A stretch of DNA of 64,000 nt, taken from assembly GCA_016858145.1 (NCBI GenBank), contig JAEHOE010000133.1, positions 1 to 64,000 of the forward strand, given 5' to 3'. Origin of the DNA: Edaphochlamys debaryana. Its lineage: Eukaryota > Chlorophyta > Chlorophyceae > Chlamydomonadales. Under the pieces are notes generated by a model. It was not told the origin of the DNA. It ran no database searches and was given only the letters and a program-made list of their open reading frames with translations. Positions within the stretch are counted from its first letter, which is position 1. The number at the start of each line of letters is the position of its first letter. A program made the translations under genes and the position numbers. Positions 58,784 to 64,000 of the stretch are shown here, piece after piece.

Positions 58784-59579
58784 CGTTGATTGCCGCCTGA
58801 CTTGATTGGCTGGGCGAGCAATTTAAGTAAAAACTGGCTTACAGAGGACTCTTGCCACTTATAAGGGCAAGCAATTGGGCCGTACGGCGGCCGCGACTGG
58901 ACGAACAAGACGCATGCTCGCTCGCCAATACTACCAAACCTCGCGCGCGACAACTACCGCCAGCTCACACGCGCAAGGTTTAGCAGTCGACTATGCGGGC
59001 AGGGGGCCTAGGCCTAGGCCAGGCCTGGATTGGACGACTCGTCGGACTGCGATTGGACGTCCGCCGTCGACGAGCTCGGCCGTCTTAGGGGGCCCGCTTC
59101 TTATTAGATAGGCAGCCGCTCGAACCCCTGTACGTTCTTGACGTAGCCGCGCGTGATTCAGACAAGCGCTAGGTATGCAATGCACGGGGCACACATCTGA
59201 GTTAGAAACGAAGGGCAGGCCTATGTAAAACCTCATTAACCACGTACACCCTCAATCGCCCTCGCTCCAAACCCTAGGCCTCGATACCCTCGATCGCCAC
59301 GGCAAACCCACAGACACTTGACTGGACCAAGCATCCGGCGGACAGCAGTTATTCTTCGGCTCCTGCATCCCCGCCCCGCGGCCGGGGGACCTCCCTGAGT
59401 TAGGAACGAATGACGCGTTACAGGGTTGCTGCCAGTGGGCAGACGAGCTGCCGGCCGGCCGGCCCCACATGAGGGGGAGAGAGTCAACATCCCCCGACCC
59501 CAGGCGCTCCCTAGAGGAGAGTCACACACCGAGTCTGCCACCTACTCCAAAGCCGTCAGCCACTGTCAAAATCACTAGG
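58784..59579. other. Upstream region of the lectin-phosphoesterase gene
   Basis: Probable promoter of the minus-strand gene starting at 58783. No other supported feature was seen before the retrotransposon relic. Confidence 0.4.
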
Positions 59580-60124
59580 CTGCGGAGCAGTCCGGGCTTG
59601 CCCCCTTTTTTGGTTTTACAGGCTTTGCGGCACATGAATGGGGGGGCCACGTGCCCATGTGAGTAATGTGAGACTGCAATGCACGGAGGTGACAGGCTGC
59701 ACCATTTTTGGAAGTGTTACTTGGCACAGGGCTTGGTTGATGAATGTGCGCATGTCTAGGGGGCGAGCAGGGCATGTCGTGGACCTGGCCGCTCCGCCGG
59801 TTCAACCTTTGGCTTACTCGACCTACGGAGGGAGTGGATCAGAGGGTCTGGGATGTGGTGTTTCTTGCAGCCACCACAGCTATGGAGAAGGGACGCCGAT
59901 ATCTGTACGCGACAAGGGAGAATGGGAACCGCCTCGGGGTGCTGAACCGAACACGTGTGCTGGTGTCAGCTGAGTTTTGGGGGGCGCTTCACTCCTTTGC
60001 TGCGCTCAGGGCACCGAGAGGTTGGGAGACAATACCGGCGGACCACCCTTTCTTGCGAGTCTCCGATGGTAGATTGTATGTGCAGGAGCCCCCAGGCGTC
60101 CTGGCACTGATTGACGATGACTAA
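59580..60124 (+). mobile_element. Relic of a non-LTR retrotransposon ORF2 C-terminus
   Basis: In one frame the sequence encodes GGATCPCE, a stop, then CETAMHGGDRLHHFWKC, which resembles the zinc-finger (zf-RVT-like) C-terminal part of LINE ORF2. After a frameshift it continues as VWDVVFLAATTAMEKGRRYL and AEFWGALHSF, ending at TGA/TAA near 60124 (VLALIDDD). The same motifs occur on the minus strand at 63200-63690. The internal stop and frameshift show it is dead. Confidence 0.55.
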
Positions 60125-60998
60125 AGACACGGCGGTAGAATGATGAGCGAGGGGGGTTCTACGGGCCTGGCCCTAGCCACGTGGCGTGACGACCAAAAGT
60201 CAGTCACGTAGCGTGGGTGTCGGTGTGCAGGTGGCACACCCAGTAGGTGGCGCTCTCGCTCAACCCCTCGCCTCCTGGATGCGGTTCCTGCTGTAACCAT
60301 CGCATCCTACCACAGGGCATGGGCGCCCCTCAAGGGAGGCTCCCTTGTGGGAGCGGTGGTCAGCAGTACCACAGGTCATGGCCCAGGCACCTAGCCCGCG
60401 GGTCCATGTTCCAAGACATTTTTTGGCAGCGGGACTTGTGGTTGGATGTGCATGGCCGGTGGGTCGCCAGTGGGTCGCGGGCGGCGCAGGAGGCTGCGGG
60501 GGGAGGGAGGCCGCGCGGCCGTGTGGCCGCGGCACGGCACGTGCACCCCGCCGCGTTGCACCACGGACAGAGCGCATCATGTAGGTGACATGCCTTATGC
60601 AGCATGCGTGGCACGCGCGGCTAGTCGCAGGCGCTCTAGCGTGCCTCGGTGTAGTGCCGCTGCACTGCTCTGACATCTGCCTGTTTACTGTTTTCGGGTT
60701 AAGTATCATCTTCGGTACAACACTCGGGAAGGCGCTGCAAACGCCGCAAACGGGTCGCCCGCGTCCCTAGCCAGGGCTTTTCGCGGCCCCTGCTTGCCTC
60801 AACTTGATTAAGACGGCACTCGGCTTCTACTCTAGAAATTCCTCTGATCTTACTTCTCCGTAGTAGAGAATGTCACCAACCGGGCACCCTGCGACGTGAC
60901 CGCATAGGCGTAGCCCCTGCTCCGCTCTCCGAGCGGGGACTGGGGCAAGCCAACCCTGGAGGGCCAGCGTTCAGCACAAGCACAGTAACCACACTAAT
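60125..60998. other. Non-coding sequence beside LINE relics
   Basis: Probably the 3' UTR of the LINE relic and unrelated sequence. I see no supported gene. Confidence 0.4.
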
Positions 60999-61110
60999 TC
61001 AGGGGGAAGGCGGCTCGACATCCGCAGGGGGGTTGAACCGAGGCTTCCCTGATACGCCGCCCAGGAAAGGGTGGTCGGGCGGAACGTCTCCACTTTGTAC
61101 CGAAACCTTG
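60999..61110 (-). mobile_element. Short relic similar to the LINE ORF2 tail
   Basis: The minus strand encodes VPPDHPFLGGVSGKPRF, which parallels IPADHPFLRVSDGRLYV near 60033-60083 on the plus strand. Nucleotides around GACCACCCTTTC are also shared. Only this short segment matches. Confidence 0.4.
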
Positions 61111-62213
61111 TCCACAGTCCTCTGCAAAAAAATGGTGACGGTTAACTTTAGATAACAACACCGGAGGCGCAACCAGGAAAAGGATTGTGACTTGGTAGTT
61201 GCCAAGGGGAGGGTATGTTTATGGCCGCAAGGAAGGGGTAGGGCTGAGGACCTGAGCCCCAACCGTACTGAGGACACACTGTACCCCATTCGAGATGTGT
61301 TGCGCAGAGACGCATGTTACCCAAAGGTAGCGAAAGGTCCCTGCTGCTGGGCCCCGTGTGTGGATGTGTGGCCCTGGCGTGGCCTGTACGAACCTGTCGG
61401 CACCCTAGCTTGGGCCACAGGGAAGCTGGAAGAAGTTGGGTTGTCGGACAGATGAGTAGGATCTGACTCAGCAGTCAGACAGGTGGTCGTTACCCTTACG
61501 AATGCTGACTTCCATTTGTCAGACTGGCAAGACGGATCCGCGCATGACTAAGTTGGCACCTTCCGTTAGCTGCGGATAACACATCTTCCGGTAGTTTTGG
61601 TTGTACGGCACTAAGGCCCCGCCGATCCCATATAAGGCGGCCATTCCCCATTGTTGTGGGAGTCACGTTGAGGAGAGCTCCGGGCTCCCGGGCCGAGCCC
61701 CGATAGCGCTCTACCTGTACCCAAGCTAATGTTGTAACGCCCCAGCGGCCTTACTGTTTCCCTGACTCTGAGCCTTAGCTCCTGCTGAATGGGCTCACAG
61801 TCCCGGTGCGCAGGCAAGGCCACGCTCCCGTACAGTGTGCAGCCCTGTACTGCCTCGTACTGCTGCCTCATCCCCGGCCAGGCTGTGCCCCGACACCCCT
61901 GAGCCGTAGGTCCCAGTCTACCCCACGGGCTCACAGTCCCGTTACTCTGCCTCTCTGCTTCACTCAGTCATCGGTGGTTACAATGAGGGACCCCTTCGAG
62001 GGGGTCTAAGTGCAGAACGCTCCGACCGGCTGGTCGACCACACGGGCTTGCCGCCTGCAAGCCTGGGTGCCCCCTAACAGCAGCCCACAAGGGCGGTGAG
62101 CCACGGCTATCACCAACGAAGCCTCAGCTAGGGAGCTGCCAAGGGGAGTGTCCCCGCCCGTCCGTGGGCCACCGACCGCAAGGGCTGGACAGCCACACAC
62201 CATGCCCCCGGGC
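61111..62213. other. Non-coding sequence, repeated GGGCTCACAGTCCCG
   Basis: GGGCTCACAGTCCCGKT occurs at about 61792 and 61928, and GGGCTCACAG again at about 62211. If the ORF1 relic at 62214 belongs to a minus-strand L1 copy, this is where its ORF2 should begin, but no endonuclease or reverse transcriptase frame is readable. Confidence 0.4.
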
Positions 62214-62900
62214 TCACAGATAACCTTGCCGCATCCACCCCTCCCCCTCTAAGTACAGGATATCCGCCCCTTTGATCCAGCGAGGCTTGAGGCCCTTTGT
62301 GCGGAGCCTAGCGAAGACTGGCTGCCGCTTCTTCCGCAGCGCCCTCCCTAGGGCCGTGAGGTAGGGCGCCACCACCACCCCGCTCGCCTCCCGCACCTCC
62401 TTAGCCCGCAGGCGGAACTCCGCCCGCTGTGCGGTCGTCACCCCCAGCACGACGTTCCAGCCCCCCTCACCCTTCCAGCACCGCTGGACTGACGCGCTAA
62501 GCTGGCTGGCGCCTGATGGGCCCAGGCCTGACATGTCGCCCGACTTCAGCCGGTCGGCCATCTGGTCCGAAACCCCCCGCAGCAGCAGCCGGCCTGGGTC
62601 CTCCATGGGGGTGTTCTCCACGATCAGCTCGGTAATCCGCTCCACGCGGTTGATGTCCTTGAAGATTTTGTCGACGTCATTGTCGGCGAGCGTGAACGCC
62701 TCGAAGACATTGGTTTTGTGGGAAGCGAGCTCCTCCCTAAGCGTGGATACGTCGCGCTGCAGGGCAGCGTGCCGCTCACTCAGTCGCTCACTCAGGCCCC
62801 ACTGTGGCCCAACGCTGTTACTAGGATAGCAGTGCAGTGATACTCTGGTGCGGCCGCGGCGCACTGCCGCTCCGCAGTATCCGTCCCCTACCTCTACCAC
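62214..62900 (-). mobile_element. L1-like retrotransposon ORF1 (decayed)
   Basis: An open frame of about 228 residues on the minus strand has a coiled-coil-like stretch (LQRDVSTLREELASHKTNVF, VDKIFKDINRVERITELIV) followed by a C-terminal domain (RAEFRLRAKEVREASGVVV, RQPVFARLRTKGLKPRW, GADILYLEGEGW). That order and the last motif resemble the L1 ORF1 RNA-binding protein, whose C-terminal domain has WxxIFxxLKEKxFxPRxxYPAKLSF. The open frame continues upstream to about 62990 without an ATG, so the 5' end is truncated or frameshifted. Confidence 0.5.
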
Positions 62901-63199
62901 GGCCCCGTTACCTTCCGCATACGCTTCCGCACCCGCTTTACCCTGCCCCGCACTGGAGTCCCCCTTTCTGTGCTCCTACCCTCCTTCCCTACCCCCAGGG
63001 CTGTACTGTACCGTACCCGAACCCGTACGTACCAGTCTACCAGCCCTGACTGCTGGGCGGACCCCCGTACGTGTCCCGCAGGGTGTTGCCCTACCCCTGG
63101 GGTCCTGCTAGTCCGTCCCGCTGCCCACTTGGCGGTGTGCTGCTGCCTGTGGTGACCCAGCCATAACGGTCTAGGGCGCTCTGCGGTCGGTTGCTGCCT
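62901..63199. other. Non-coding, pyrimidine-rich on the plus strand
   Basis: Contains short CCGTAC/GTACGG-type steps at 63010-63050. No supported gene. Confidence 0.4.
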
Positions 63200-63690
63200 C
63201 GCTCACCCCTCAGTCGCGAAAAAAATTGCTGGGTGGTTGGCGGCGCCCTGCCTCCCGGCGCGCGCGGCCGACAACGGACACGAGCCCAGAACTCCGCAAT
63301 CACTTGCACACCAAGCCGAGAAAGGGTGGCGTGCCCAAGCGGGGCACCCGACTCTGGGCGTGCGGCATAAAGCCATTGACGTCCCCGCTCCAGAGCGGCT
63401 ACCGCAGCCAAGCAATCCACGTCCCAAGTCATCACACCAGACACTCCCGCAGGGGGAGTCACGAGTCACAAATGCTGCTTGCCAAGGGCATAGCTAGGGG
63501 TCCATCTGTACAGTTCTTCTTCACAGCAAGACCAGAAGTGGTGCGCCCGATCCCCTTCATCCATCTGCACACCACACGGGCACACCGCAGGGGCTGCACC
63601 CCGAGCAGTATCAGCTGCATGCATCCCAAAACCCGCAAACCCGTTAAGAGCCAGACGCCAGAGCGAGCGGTTCTTTGTGTTCCGGCTCCC
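63200..63690 (-). mobile_element. Relic of a non-LTR retrotransposon ORF2 C-terminus
   Basis: The minus strand encodes LWRLALNGFAGFGMHA, then VCPCGVQM and EGDRAHHFWSC, then an in-frame TGA (63470-63468), then GVMTWDVDCLAAVAALERGR and QVIAEFWARV. These are the same motifs in the same order as the plus-strand relic at 59580-60124, and they match the C-terminal Cys/His finger region of LINE ORF2. Sequence to the right edge of the window may be more of the same element, but I could not identify reverse transcriptase motifs. Confidence 0.55.
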
Positions 63691-64000
63691 ACCACAGCGC
63701 CCAAAGCCGCTGCAGAGCTGCGGCGAACTCTAACAGAGGCTCAGACGGTGGGGCGGGGAGAGACAGGGCCTCCGCAACGAAGGGCCGATGGCGCCGCACC
63801 AGCGATTCCGCTGGGGCGGAGAGTTGAAGCTGAGTATGTAGCGGCCCGCACCGTGAGCTGTGACACGCGGCAGGGAGCACCCGGCGGCAGTGTCCAGCCA
63901 GGGGCGATGATGCGACAGGCGGCCAGCAGCGGCGGGGCCGCTGCCGGCCCACCAGGCGCCAGACGTGCAGCACGTGCAGCCTCCATCCAAGAAGAGGGAT

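Noticed and set aside
63468..63470. In-frame TGA in the LINE relic as a possible selenocysteine codon
   Set aside because: The other relic also has stops and a frameshift, so simple decay explains it.

Overview
The window looks like nuclear DNA of a chlorophycean green alga in the Chlamydomonas/volvocine group. The evidence is very high GC, genes split by many short GT-AG introns, long Ala/Gly/Pro/Ser homopolymer runs inside proteins, and the algal polyadenylation signal TGTAA downstream of several stop codons. No bacterial operon, CRISPR array, rRNA or convincing tRNA was seen. The species cannot be named from the sequence alone.

Layout. 1-735: 5' end of an unknown membrane-type gene (minus). 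2003-7053: right-handed beta-helix protein (plus, first exon not located). 7794-8891: small unknown protein (plus). 9413-14080: secreted SGNH/GDSL-type hydrolase, 14 exons (plus), tail-to-tail with a 17-exon 6-phosphofructokinase (14831-19352, minus). 21810-31544: very large cyclic-nucleotide-binding, voltage-sensor cation channel, 15 exons (plus). 34070-39161: large low-complexity protein with a hydrophobic C-terminus (minus). 40484-50423: protein with three tandem ubiquitin/SUMO-like domains plus ankyrin repeats (plus); its proposed last exon lies beyond a 6.5-kb intron filled with tandem repeats. 50424-54946: repeat-rich, apparently gene-poor DNA holding an ankyrin-like relic and a striking promoter-like element. 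54947-58783: secreted calcineurin-like metallophosphoesterase with a ricin-B-type beta-trefoil lectin domain, 14 exons (minus). 59580-63700: decayed fragments of L1-like non-LTR retrotransposons in both orientations.

The exon structures were built by hand from splice consensus, and all junctions were checked for reading phase. Five of about 80 introns appear to be GC-AG. The genes do not form one pathway; they are ordinary neighbouring eukaryotic genes (glycolysis, ion signalling, ubiquitin-like/ankyrin scaffold, extracellular hydrolases). The most unusual items are the triple-Ubl/ankyrin protein with its repeat-filled intron, the helically phased ACGTG array in front of a TATA box, the PFK with an altered GGDGT site, the channel with a non-canonical pore, and the lectin-metallophosphoesterase fusion.
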